Assembly (NCBI GenBank): GCA_031268255.1
Contig: JAIRXO010000292.1
Location: 1-8,053, forward strand
DNA: 8,053 nucleotides
Direction of reading: 5' to 3'
Source: Spirochaetaceae bacterium
GTDB taxonomy: Bacteria; Spirochaetota; Spirochaetia; Treponematales; Breznakiellaceae
Position 1 is the stretch's first letter, and every line of letters begins with the position of its first letter. The notes under the pieces were generated by a model, which saw only the letters and a list, made by a program, of their open reading frames with translations, was not told where the DNA came from and searched no databases. The position numbers and the translations under genes were made by a program. Of the stretch, positions 1 to 5,522 are shown piece after piece.

Positions 1-25
1 AATCAATGAATAATTTTTCAGTCAT
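1..25 (-). CDS. PIN-domain toxin, N-terminal fragment cut by window edge
   Basis: Only the first eight codons are present, reading MTEKLFID, before the window ends. The ATG (minus strand, 25-23) overlaps the TGA stop of the antitoxin gene in an ATGA arrangement, the usual 4-bp translational coupling of toxin-antitoxin pairs. A short hydrophobic strand ending in Ile-Asp at residues 7-8 matches the start of PIN-domain ribonucleases, where this Asp is the first of the acidic metal-binding residues. By family knowledge such toxins cleave RNA, often tRNA or mRNA, when released from the antitoxin. The identification rests on eight residues plus context, so the remaining acidic residues and the length cannot be judged here. 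Confidence 0.6.
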
Positions 26-273
26 ACTTCCCTTTTTATTATCCATTTTGCTCTGGAATCTTTTTCAAGCAAATCATTTAGATTCTCTTTAGAAATAGTT
101 CCGATTAAACTTTCAACCAAAGGCGAAAATTTCTTTTTTTGTGAATTTCCTTCCGTTAAATTTTTGAAATAGGTTTCGACCAGCCGTGAAAGACTACGGT
201 GGTTTTGTTCAGCATATTTTTTTGCTGATATGATAACAGATTCGTCCATTTTTAATGTTAGCTTTGTTTCCAT
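22..273 (-). CDS. Antitoxin of PIN toxin-antitoxin pair (DUF6364-like, ribbon-helix-helix type)
   Basis: This 83-residue protein begins METKLTLKMDESVIISAKKY, a short beta strand (about residues 2-9) followed by two helices (about 10-22 and 26-38), the layout of a ribbon-helix-helix DNA-binding domain. The charged C-terminal half (about 45-83) would be the part that binds and blocks the toxin. I chose the ATG at 273 rather than one 12 codons upstream because an AGGGG ribosome binding site sits 8 bases before it and the extra N-terminal residues do not fit the fold. It overlaps the PIN gene by 4 bp. The gene is much more AT-rich than the rest of the window, consistent with horizontal acquisition. 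Antitoxins of this kind usually repress their own promoter as a complex with the toxin. The DUF6364 assignment is from recalled sequence style, not a search. Confidence 0.75.
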   Translation of the reverse strand: METKLTLKMDESVIISAKKYAEQNHRSLSRLVETYFKNLTEGNSQKKKFSPLVESLIGTISKENLNDLLEKDSRAKWIIKREV

Positions 274-286
274 GATGACTGCCCCT

Positions 287-314
287 ACGTATATAATAAC
301 ACGAATCAATACGT
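287..314. promoter_or_regulatory. Candidate antitoxin operator (inverted repeat over the -10 box)
   Basis: The hexamer ACGTAT at 287-292 is repeated inverted as ATACGT at 309-314, so the two arms bracket the -10 box and part of the spacer. A dimeric or tetrameric ribbon-helix-helix antitoxin bound here would block RNA polymerase, giving the usual conditional autoregulation. The arms are only 6 bp, so chance is possible. Confidence 0.35.
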
Positions 315-322
315 CTTGTCAA
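293..322 (-). promoter_or_regulatory. Sigma-70-type promoter of the toxin-antitoxin operon
   Basis: On the minus strand a perfect -35 box TTGACA lies at 322-317 and a -10 box TATTAT at 298-293, with an 18-base spacer. The predicted start of transcription, near 286, is about a dozen bases upstream of the antitoxin ATG at 273, leaving room for the AGGGG ribosome binding site. Confidence 0.65.
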
Positions 323-546
323 ACGAATTGGGTTTTCTATCCAATGGGTTATATTTTTCTGGAACCGGGCTTGAGTGCGGGGATACCCTGTCTGCAAAGT
401 TCGCAGGAACCGGTTTCCCAATTACCTACCTCTACCTGGCAGGTGGCGTATTGGCAATGGCGCCGCCGCGAATGGCGGAGGGGCGATACTGCCATTTCCC
501 CTTTGAAACTATCAAGACTAAGGTTTTGAAACAAGCCAGCAAGGGG
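323..546. other. Gene-free stretch with stem-loops
   Basis: No ORF here has a ribosome binding site and a credible product. The stretch marks the change from AT-rich sequence to the average composition of the window. It holds GGAACCGG twice in direct orientation (361-368 and 406-413), a small hairpin ACCT-GGC-AGGT at 434-444, and a compound stem-loop at 452-494 with TGGCA/TGCCA outer arms and a CCGCC/GGCGG inner stem. None is followed by a T-run on either strand, so these do not look like intrinsic terminators. A dispersed palindromic repeat is the likeliest explanation. Confidence 0.4.
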
Positions 547-879
547 CTATTTTTTGTCCTTGTCTTTACACTCACCGGAGAGCGATTCTTTAACGGCCTC
601 CCGCACGACCTGTTTCATGTCGATAATGCCCTGCTGTATATTGGTAACAATCGATTTATGCAGCCGGTCAATCGCTTCATCGGGGTCGTCTGATACGCTA
701 AAAAGCCGGTGGGGTTCAACGTCAAGGGCTTGAGCGAGGCGCTCCAGCATTTCGGGCTTGGGGTATTTGTTGCAGGTCTCAATCATGGCGATATAGTGGG
801 TGGACACATCGGCCTTTTCTGCCAATTGCTCCTGCGTCAAGCCCAGTTTCCGGCGGTTTATCTTAAAATTTCGAGCCAG
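547..879 (-). CDS. XRE-family helix-turn-helix regulator, about 110 aa
   Basis: The protein has a single Cro/C1-type helix-turn-helix. With CTG 879 as residue 1, helix 1 spans about 3-12, helices 2 and 3 about 15-33 (LTQEQLAEKADVSTHYIAMI), and the domain closes with EMLERLAQALDVEPHRLF at 43-60. The remaining 50 residues are charged and helical, with a lysine-rich tail, and probably mediate dimerisation. No ATG fits. A TTG at 840 would cut off helix 1, while homology-like sequence (ILARNFKINRRKLG) continues upstream to the CTG at 879-877, which has AAGGGA about 5 bases before it. The codon where family members often have Met is CTA, not a start. This may be a CTG start or a gene that has lost its start codon. 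It stands alone and diverges from the ORF at 918. Its target is unknown. No enzymatic domain is present. Confidence 0.75.
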   Translation of the reverse strand: MARNFKINRRKLGLTQEQLAEKADVSTHYIAMIETCNKYPKPEMLERLAQALDVEPHRLFSVSDDPDEAIDRLHKSIVTNIQQGIIDMKQVVREAVKESLSGECKDKDKK

Positions 880-917
880 TATTTCCCTTAGGAGATTATG
901 CTTCGAGGAGGCTCATT

Positions 918-1232
918 ATGAAAGGGGAAAAAGTTCTTTATTCAAGTTTGAAGCGGGAAAAACATATTTTGTTTCAGTGGTTTCCCGGAATTTTAAGATT
1001 GTTGAGGGAACACTCTAAGGAAGCATTGATTTATTCGAAAGCAAATGACCCTCCGCCGTTCAGGGTGGAGGGGTTTCTTCCGCGCAAGGGATTGCAGCGG
1101 AAATCCTTTTTTACCGCGGGCGGTAAAAAAGATTGGAGCGGAAAGCCCGGTTTTTTGCGGCGTGCCGCAAAAAATGCGCCCAAAAAGAAAGAGAGAAACT
1201 CCCGCTTATTCTTGCTTTTCTCCATGTTTTAA
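918..1232 (+). CDS. Doubtful small ORF, 104 aa, no recognised product
   Basis: I do not recognise this product. The case for it is translational: AGGAGG at 906-911 sits 6 bases before the ATG at 918, the best ribosome binding site in the window, and the frame stays open to a TAA at 1230-1232. The first ~45 residues (MKGEKVLYSSLKREKHILFQ onward) have a plausible mixed composition. The second half is lysine, arginine and phenylalanine-rich and is read straight through four DNA hairpins at 1049-1174, which argues against normal coding constraint there. A short gene truncated by a palindromic insertion is possible, as is a non-coding transcript. There are no transmembrane segments, signal peptide or known motifs. 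It ends 14 bases before the GNAT gene, so it could also act as a leader to it. Confidence 0.25.
   Translation: MKGEKVLYSSLKREKHILFQWFPGILRLLREHSKEALIYSKANDPPPFRVEGFLPRKGLQRKSFFTAGGKKDWSGKPGFLRRAAKNAPKKKERNSRLFLLFSMF
1049..1072. repeat. Hairpin 1 of a four-hairpin array
   Basis: CCCTCCGCC (1049-1057) pairs with GGTGGAGGG (1064-1072) over nine positions with one G-T wobble, around the loop GTTCAG. The following bases are GTTTCTT, not a clear T-run, so a terminator role is weak. Confidence 0.6.
1078..1102. repeat. Hairpin 2 of a four-hairpin array
   Basis: TTCCGCGCAA (1078-1087) pairs with TTGC-A-GCGGAA (1092-1102) to give a 10-bp stem with a single bulged A at 1096 and a GGGA tetraloop. It starts 5 bases after hairpin 1 and ends 4 bases before hairpin 3. 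Confidence 0.6.
1107..1130. repeat. Perfect palindrome, T6 left and A6 right (hairpin 3)
   Basis: Six T, then ACCGC, a GG centre, GCGGT and six A form an 11-bp perfect inverted repeat with a 2-base centre. Because the T-run precedes and the A-run follows the GC stem on both strands, transcripts from either side lack the U-tail of an intrinsic terminator. The next palindrome repeats the design 44 bp on. Confidence 0.75.
1151..1174. repeat. Second perfect palindrome, T6 left and A6 right (hairpin 4)
   Basis: Six T, then GCGGC, a GT centre, GCCGC and six A form another 11-bp perfect inverted repeat of exactly 24 bases, the same size as the one at 1107-1130 but with a different GC core. Both are preceded by AGCGGAAA (1096-1103 and 1137-1144), so the pair looks like a diverged ~41-44-bp tandem duplication. 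It ends 72 bases before the GNAT start codon. Confidence 0.75.
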
Positions 1233-1246
1233 CTTAGGATATATCC

Positions 1247-1744
1247 ATGATACGAGCGGCAGGGCCTGGGGACGCGGGGGCGATAGTTTTCATTTACAAT
1301 CATTACATCAAGAACTCGCCGGCTACTTTTGAAGAGATGCCGCTTTCTGTCCAGGATATGGCTGTCCGTATGCGGGAGCTGGGCAGGGGGTATCCCTGGA
1401 TTGTGTGGGAAGAAAACGGGGAGATTCTCGGGTACGCCTATATGCACCGTTACCATGAGCGCATGGCCTATCGTTTTACCGCCGAGGATTCAATCTATAT
1501 CAAGGCGGGCTGTGAGGGCAGGGGTATAGGCAAGGCTCTGCTTGAAAGTCTTATCGCTGCGGCGCGCAAGATGAAACTCAGGGCTCTTCTTTCCATTATC
1601 ACCGTGCCCAACGCGGCAAGCGTGGCCCTGCACGAGAAATTCGGGTTCCAGAAGGTGGGGCAATTCCATGAGGTGGGCTACAAATTCAAAACGTGGCTTG
1701 ATGTGGGCTACTGGGAACTGCTCTTTACCGGGGACGAAAAATAG
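1247..1744 (+). CDS. GNAT N-acetyltransferase, phosphinothricin-acetyltransferase-like
   Basis: This 165-residue protein transfers acetyl from acetyl-CoA to an amine, by family knowledge methionine sulfoximine, phosphinothricin or a related amino acid analogue. The start MIRAAGPGDAGAIVFIYNHY has the R-x-x-x-x-D opening of the family, with the ATFEE segment at 26-30 that often follows in PAT-type enzymes. E80 in TAEDSIYI lies where the general-base Glu is found. The acetyl-CoA pyrophosphate loop is EGRGIGKALL at 90-99, and NAASVALHEKFGF at 122-134 is the last conserved GNAT block. The length matches the usual 160-180. AGGA at 1236-1239, 7 bases before ATG 1247, supports the start. It is the first gene of a probable operon, 19 bp ahead of dinB. 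The substrate cannot be settled from sequence, and a role in amino acid or antibiotic detoxification is inferred. Confidence 0.85.
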   Translation: MIRAAGPGDAGAIVFIYNHYIKNSPATFEEMPLSVQDMAVRMRELGRGYPWIVWEENGEILGYAYMHRYHERMAYRFTAEDSIYIKAGCEGRGIGKALLESLIAAARKMKLRALLSIITVPNAASVALHEKFGFQKVGQFHEVGYKFKTWLDVGYWELLFTGDEK

Positions 1745-1763
1745 CATATAACTTTGAATAATC

Positions 1764-2933
1764 ATGCCGTATTTTATCCATGCCGATCTTGACGCTTTTT
1801 ATGCCTCGGTCGAACAACTGGATCATCGGGAATACCGGGGCAGGCCGGTTATTGTGGGCGGGCTTCCCGGCGACAGGAGGAGCGTGGTGTCAACGGCGTC
1901 CTATGAGGCGAGGGTTTTTGGCGTTCATTCGGCCATGCCCATAGCCGAGGCGGTGCGTCTTTGTCCGGGGGGGATTTATCTGCGGGGCAATATGGCCCGC
2001 TACCGCGAAAAATCAGGCGAGATTATGGCGCTGTTTGACAATTTTTCTCCTCAAGTGCAGCAGCTTTCCATAGACGAGGCTTTTCTTGATATTACCGGAA
2101 CCGAAGGGCTTTTGGGTCCTCCTGACAGGCTTGCGGACAGGCTTAAAGAACAGGTGCAAAAAGAAACCGGCCTGACTGTTTCCGTGGGGCTTGCGTCAAA
2201 TAAATATGTCGCGAAAATCGCGTCGGGTCTGTCAAAGCCTGACGGAAAATCCATCATTCCTCCGGGCGCTGAGGAAGCCTTTATGCTTTCCCTTCCGGTA
2301 AGCAAAATCTGGGGCGCCGGTCCAAAGACACAGGAAGTTTTCGCGGCACGGGGTCTTAAAAGCTGCGCCGATATTCACGGCCTTTCGGAAAAAACGCTCG
2401 TGTCCATCTTCGGGGCTTCCTTTGGCGTTTTTCTCTACCGCGCCGTCAGGGGCGAGGCCGCCGCGGCTTTTGACGAAGAGCGGGGAAGCCATTCCATGAG
2501 CGCCGAAAGGACCTTTGATTTTGAACTGTACGATGCCTTTGCCATAGAGACGGCGCTTTTTGATATATGCCAGACCCTCATGTGGCGGCTTCTTGACCAG
2601 AAGTGGCACAGCCGTACCGTTATGGTTAAAATCCGTTATGGGGATTTTTCCACTGAAAGCGGCAGGGAAACTTTTGAAACGCCGGTGCGCACGCTCAATG
2701 AACTTTACGACAGGCTGCTCAATCTGTTCCACAGAAAGTACCGCAAGGGGCGGGGCCTGCGGCTTCTTGGCGCGGGCCTTATGAATCTTGAAACAAAAAA
2801 AGTGTACCAGGGAGAACTCTTTGACCGGGCCGGGCCTGACAGCGCCGGCAGGGAACAGCGTCTTGAAGAAACCATACTCAAAATCAACAAAAAATTCCCC
2901 GGCGCGGCGCTCAAGCGGGGCCGTCTGGTATGA
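1764..2933 (+). CDS. dinB: DNA polymerase IV (Y-family translesion polymerase)
   Basis: This 389-residue enzyme copies past damaged template bases with low fidelity, acting at stalled forks in the cytoplasm. The N-terminus HADLDAFYASVE (6-17) supplies metal-binding D8 and the aromatic steric gate at Y13 that excludes ribonucleotides. The second catalytic pair is D104-E105 in LSIDEAFLD. SVGLASNKYVAKIASGLSKP is the palm/fingers block, and LPVSKIWGAGPKTQEVFAARG is the thumb helix-hairpin-helix. The little finger follows. QGELF at 349-353 fits the beta-clamp binding motif and is internal, with 36 residues after it, rather than at the extreme C-terminus. Length is slightly above the ~350 of the E. 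coli enzyme. The Shine-Dalgarno site is weak, so translation may be coupled to the GNAT gene 19 bp upstream. I see no clear LexA box, so SOS control is not evident. Confidence 0.96.
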   Translation: MPYFIHADLDAFYASVEQLDHREYRGRPVIVGGLPGDRRSVVSTASYEARVFGVHSAMPIAEAVRLCPGGIYLRGNMARYREKSGEIMALFDNFSPQVQQLSIDEAFLDITGTEGLLGPPDRLADRLKEQVQKETGLTVSVGLASNKYVAKIASGLSKPDGKSIIPPGAEEAFMLSLPVSKIWGAGPKTQEVFAARGLKSCADIHGLSEKTLVSIFGASFGVFLYRAVRGEAAAAFDEERGSHSMSAERTFDFELYDAFAIETALFDICQTLMWRLLDQKWHSRTVMVKIRYGDFSTESGRETFETPVRTLNELYDRLLNLFHRKYRKGRGLRLLGAGLMNLETKKVYQGELFDRAGPDSAGREQRLEETILKINKKFPGAALKRGRLV

Positions 2934-2943
2934 AGAACCGTCA

Positions 2944-5352
2944 ATGAAAAATCCCAGAGGGAAAAAGCGTTACGGAAGGGTAAAAAAAATTATCCTCGCC
3001 CTGGCGGTATTGTTTATTTGCGTTATATGCTATAACCGTATCTTTGGCGATATACTCAGGAAGGTTCCTTTTTCGGCCTATTACACGGACAGGAACGGAA
3101 AACTTCTTAACGCGTTTTTAACCGGCGACGACAAGTACCGTTTCAGGACTACCCTGGCAAATTTTCCGCCGGTTCTTGTAGAGGCTGTTCTGCTCCAGGA
3201 GGACCGCTACTTTTACGGGCATATCGGCATTAATCCGGCGGCCATTTTCAGGGCGGTGAACGAAACCTATATCAAACGGAGCCGCCGCGTGGGGGCTTCG
3301 ACAATAACCATGCAGCTTGCAAGGCTCCGCTGGGGTCTTTATACCCGCAGCCTGGCGGGAAAATTCCTCCAGATACTTGGTTCTCTTTTTCTTGAAGCCT
3401 CATATTCAAAAGAAGAAATACTTGAGGCGTATCTTAATCTTGTCCCCTTGGGCGGCAATATCGAGGGCTATGCCGCGGGGTCCTGGTATTATTTCGGCAA
3501 GGATGTGCGGGAACTTACCCGGGGAGAAATTCTTACCCTCGCCGTGATTCCCCAGAATCCGTCCAGCCGCGCGCCCCTTTCCGGCATCGCCGGGGATGAG
3601 CTGCTCCGTTCACGGCGTATCCTTTATGACGCATGGCTTGATGTTCATCCCGAGGACAGTCTGCTTGAGGCGGAGATGGAGATGCCTCCCTATATACGCG
3701 CCGCCTGGCCCAGGAGGGCGCTTCATCTTACCGAATACCTTAAAGCCTTTTTCCCCCAGGGCGCAACAAAAACATCGCTTGACCTTGGGTATCAGAATAT
3801 TCTTGAACGCCAACTGGAAAATTTTCTGGTGAAAAACCGTTCCTGGGGCATCAGGAACGGGAGCCTTCTTCTTGTTGATTATACGTCAATGGAAGTCCTC
3901 GCGGCTGTAGGTTCGGCGGACTATTTTGATGACGCGATACAGGGCCAGGTAAACGGTTTTAGTTCCCGGCGTTCTCCGGGTTCAACACTCAAACCATTTG
4001 TTTATGCCCTGGCCATTGAACAGGGCCTGATTCATCCCGAGAAGATGCTCAAGGACACGCCTGTGGGTTTCAGCGAATATACTCCCGATAATTATCAGAG
4101 TGAATTTATGGGGCCGGTACAGGCATGGCGCGCCCTGGTTGATTCGCGTAACATTCCCGCTGTTGAACTTGCCAGGAATATACATGATCCTGATCTCTAC
4201 GATTTTTTGTTACGCGCCGGGATAGGCGGCCTTAGGGAAAAAGACCACTACGGTCTTTCCCTGGTATTGGGAAGCGCCGGCCTTACCATGATTGAACTTG
4301 TGCGCCTCTACGCCGCGCTGGCTTCCGGCGGCATGGAAAAGGAACTCCGCTTTTTTGACTCCGGGGCGGGAGCTGCCGCGGGGGCGGGAGCTGCCGTAGG
4401 TGCGGGAGGTGCCGCAGGGGCGGGAGCTGCCATAGGTGCGGCGGGTCAGGCGGGGAGGCCGCTGCTTACAGAGGAGGCCGCGGCTATTACCCTTTCCATG
4501 CTTGAGCGCAATCCCGCCCCTGACCAGATAACAGACGGCAGCGGGCGGAATATTCCCGTGGCGTATAAAACCGGAACCTCCATAGGCTTTAAGGATGCCT
4601 GGTCCATCGCGGTGTTTGACCGCTTTGTCCTCGCCGTATGGCTGGGAAATTTTTCAGGCGAGGGGAACAGCGCCTTTATAGGCCGCCTTACCGCCACGCC
4701 GCTCCAGTTTGGCATCATAGACGCTGTCAGCGCCGGGATTCCCCAGGCGGAACTGCTCCCGCCTAAACCCATGCCGCGCCGCGCCGCATGGGTTGATGTC
4801 TGCGCTGTTTCAGGAGACCTCCCCGGCGAGGACTGCCCCCGTCTTACCGGAACCTGGTTTATACCCGGCGTTTCGCCCATCACCACATGCCGCATACACA
4901 GGCGCATTTATATTGACACCAGGACAGGCTACCGTACCGACGAAAGGGAAGGACCGCATATACGTTCAGAGGTCAGGGAATTCTGGCCCTCGGACCTGAT
5001 GGAAATTTTCAACCTGGCAGGACTCCCCCGCTTTACAGCCCCGCCCTACGCCCCGGACCATCCTTCTTCCAGGGAAACGCCGGGCTTTCCTCCTTCGATA
5101 ATTTCGCCCCTTGCCAATTCTACCTATGTGCTTACCGGCAATGACCGTTACAATCAGCTTGTGCTTCTTGCCGGCGCGGATCAGGACGGTGGAGAACTGT
5201 TCTGGTTTGCCGGCGCCCAGTTTATAGGAAGAACCAAACCCAATGAACGTTTTGTCTGGTCGCCTGAACCGGGGATATGGGATATTTCGGTAGTTGACAC
5301 ACAGGGCCGCTCAAGCGGCATCAGGATTACGGTACAAAGGATGCCGCAATAG
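2944..5352 (+). CDS. pbpC: Penicillin-binding protein 1C (bifunctional transglycosylase/transpeptidase)
   Basis: This 802-residue inner-membrane protein would polymerise and crosslink peptidoglycan outside the membrane. A basic stretch and one membrane anchor (about 16-33) come first. The GT51 glycosyltransferase has catalytic E86 in QEDRYFYGHIG and the block ASTITMQLARL at 118-128, where many relatives have Q for M123. The transpeptidase carries S347-T-L-K350 (acylated Ser), S401-R-N403 and K542-T-G-T545. A PBP1C-type C-terminal domain runs from about 715 to the end (FPPSIISPLANSTY onward). All key residues are intact. The ATG at 2944 is 10 bases after the dinB stop with a weak ribosome binding site, suggesting coupled translation. 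A Gly/Ala repeat at 474-497 is inserted between the SxN and KTG motifs. The alpha-2-macroglobulin-like gene that neighbours pbpC in many bacteria is not present here. Confidence 0.94.
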   Translation: MKNPRGKKRYGRVKKIILALAVLFICVICYNRIFGDILRKVPFSAYYTDRNGKLLNAFLTGDDKYRFRTTLANFPPVLVEAVLLQEDRYFYGHIGINPAAIFRAVNETYIKRSRRVGASTITMQLARLRWGLYTRSLAGKFLQILGSLFLEASYSKEEILEAYLNLVPLGGNIEGYAAGSWYYFGKDVRELTRGEILTLAVIPQNPSSRAPLSGIAGDELLRSRRILYDAWLDVHPEDSLLEAEMEMPPYIRAAWPRRALHLTEYLKAFFPQGATKTSLDLGYQNILERQLENFLVKNRSWGIRNGSLLLVDYTSMEVLAAVGSADYFDDAIQGQVNGFSSRRSPGSTLKPFVYALAIEQGLIHPEKMLKDTPVGFSEYTPDNYQSEFMGPVQAWRALVDSRNIPAVELARNIHDPDLYDFLLRAGIGGLREKDHYGLSLVLGSAGLTMIELVRLYAALASGGMEKELRFFDSGAGAAAGAGAAVGAGGAAGAGAAIGAAGQAGRPLLTEEAAAITLSMLERNPAPDQITDGSGRNIPVAYKTGTSIGFKDAWSIAVFDRFVLAVWLGNFSGEGNSAFIGRLTATPLQFGIIDAVSAGIPQAELLPPKPMPRRAAWVDVCAVSGDLPGEDCPRLTGTWFIPGVSPITTCRIHRRIYIDTRTGYRTDEREGPHIRSEVREFWPSDLMEIFNLAGLPRFTAPPYAPDHPSSRETPGFPPSIISPLANSTYVLTGNDRYNQLVLLAGADQDGGELFWFAGAQFIGRTKPNERFVWSPEPGIWDISVVDTQGRSSGIRITVQRMPQ
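4363..4434 (+). repeat. 18-bp minisatellite inside pbpC
   Basis: Four consecutive 18-bp units (4363-4380, 4381-4398, 4399-4416, 4417-4434) share the core GGGGCGGGAGCTGCC with few changes, and a degenerate fifth starts at 4435. As the unit is a multiple of three, it is read in frame as GAGAAA, GAGAAV, GAGGAA, GAGAAI (residues 474-497). Copy number could change by slippage without breaking the gene. Confidence 0.85.
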
Positions 5353-5359
5353 CACATTG

Positions 5360-5396
5360 GACTTGTTCGACAACTCGGTTAGTTGTCTCACAAGTC
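5360..5396. repeat. Inverted repeat after pbpC (hairpin A)
   Basis: GACTTGT (5360-5366) and GACAACT (5369-5375) pair with AGTTGTC (5381-5387) and ACAAGTC (5390-5396), with a symmetrical TC/TC internal mismatch and the loop CGGTT. This gives 14 paired bases starting 7 bases after the pbpC stop. It has no T-run behind it, so it may protect the mRNA 3' end or be a dispersed repeat. Confidence 0.7.
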
Positions 5397-5398
5397 TT

Positions 5399-5426
5399 GC
5401 AAAACGCTTCGCATTTTGCCGTTTTT
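5399..5426 (+). terminator. Probable intrinsic terminator of the GNAT-dinB-pbpC unit
   Basis: GCAAAACGC (5399-5407) pairs with GCATTTTGC (5411-5419) around TTC with one C-A mismatch, then CG and five T at 5422-5426. The A-side is upstream and the T-side downstream, the correct orientation for termination of plus-strand transcription. The stem is A/T-rich and the T-run short, so efficiency may be moderate. Confidence 0.5.
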
Positions 5427-5433
5427 AAGCGGA

Positions 5434-5465
5434 AGTTGTTCGATACCTGAAGTTATCGAACAACT
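5434..5465. repeat. 12-bp perfect inverted repeat (hairpin C)
   Basis: AGTTGTTCGATA (5434-5445) is repeated perfectly inverted as TATCGAACAACT (5454-5465) around the 8-base loop CCTGAAGT. The arm shares the words TTGTTCGA and ACAACT with hairpin A at 5360-5396, so both probably derive from one repeat family. No T-run of terminator type follows directly. Confidence 0.75.
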
Positions 5466-5484
5466 CTATTCGTTTTGCGAAGCC

Positions 5485-5514
5485 TTGATTCCCGGAGTAC
5501 GGAAAGTCTATACT
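5485..5514 (+). promoter_or_regulatory. Candidate promoter of the iron-exporter/MATE unit
   Basis: TTGATT at 5485-5490 and TATACT at 5509-5514 are separated by 18 bases. Transcription would start near 5521, only one or two bases before the ATG at 5523, so the transcript would be almost leaderless. This agrees with the absence of a Shine-Dalgarno sequence in front of that ATG. Confidence 0.5.
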
Positions 5515-5522
5515 TGAATTCT

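Noticed and set aside
349..534. Minus-strand ORF of 61 codons rich in Arg and Cys
   Set aside because: It has no ribosome binding site, no recognisable domain, and lies over stem-loops; it is best explained as chance reading of a repeat-like stretch.
316..693. Plus-strand ORF of 125 codons
   Set aside because: Its second half is antisense to the clear XRE HTH gene and its first half covers the TA promoter and stem-loops. The start is not supported.
1107..1174. Bidirectional intrinsic terminators
   Set aside because: The T-runs are 5' and the A-runs 3' of the GC stems on both strands, so no transcript ends in stem plus U-run.
2232..2732. Minus-strand ORF of 166 codons opposite dinB
   Set aside because: It lies wholly within a conserved polymerase gene, and a long antisense frame is expected at this GC content.
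2788..2943. Longer PbpC starting inside dinB
   Set aside because: The extra 52 residues are dinB coding sequence in another frame, including the clamp-binding motif; the anchor and basic N-terminus begin at ATG 2944.
4363..4450. CRISPR array
   Set aside because: The 18-bp units are contiguous with no unique spacers and are read in frame as part of pbpC.
4446..4907. Minus-strand ORF of 153 codons opposite pbpC
   Set aside because: It is antisense to the KTG region of the transpeptidase and has no domain of its own.
5475..5522. TTG start extending the iron exporter by 16 residues
   Set aside because: The added residues resemble no family member, overlap the promoter-like boxes, and ATG 5523 begins the ferritin-like helix correctly.
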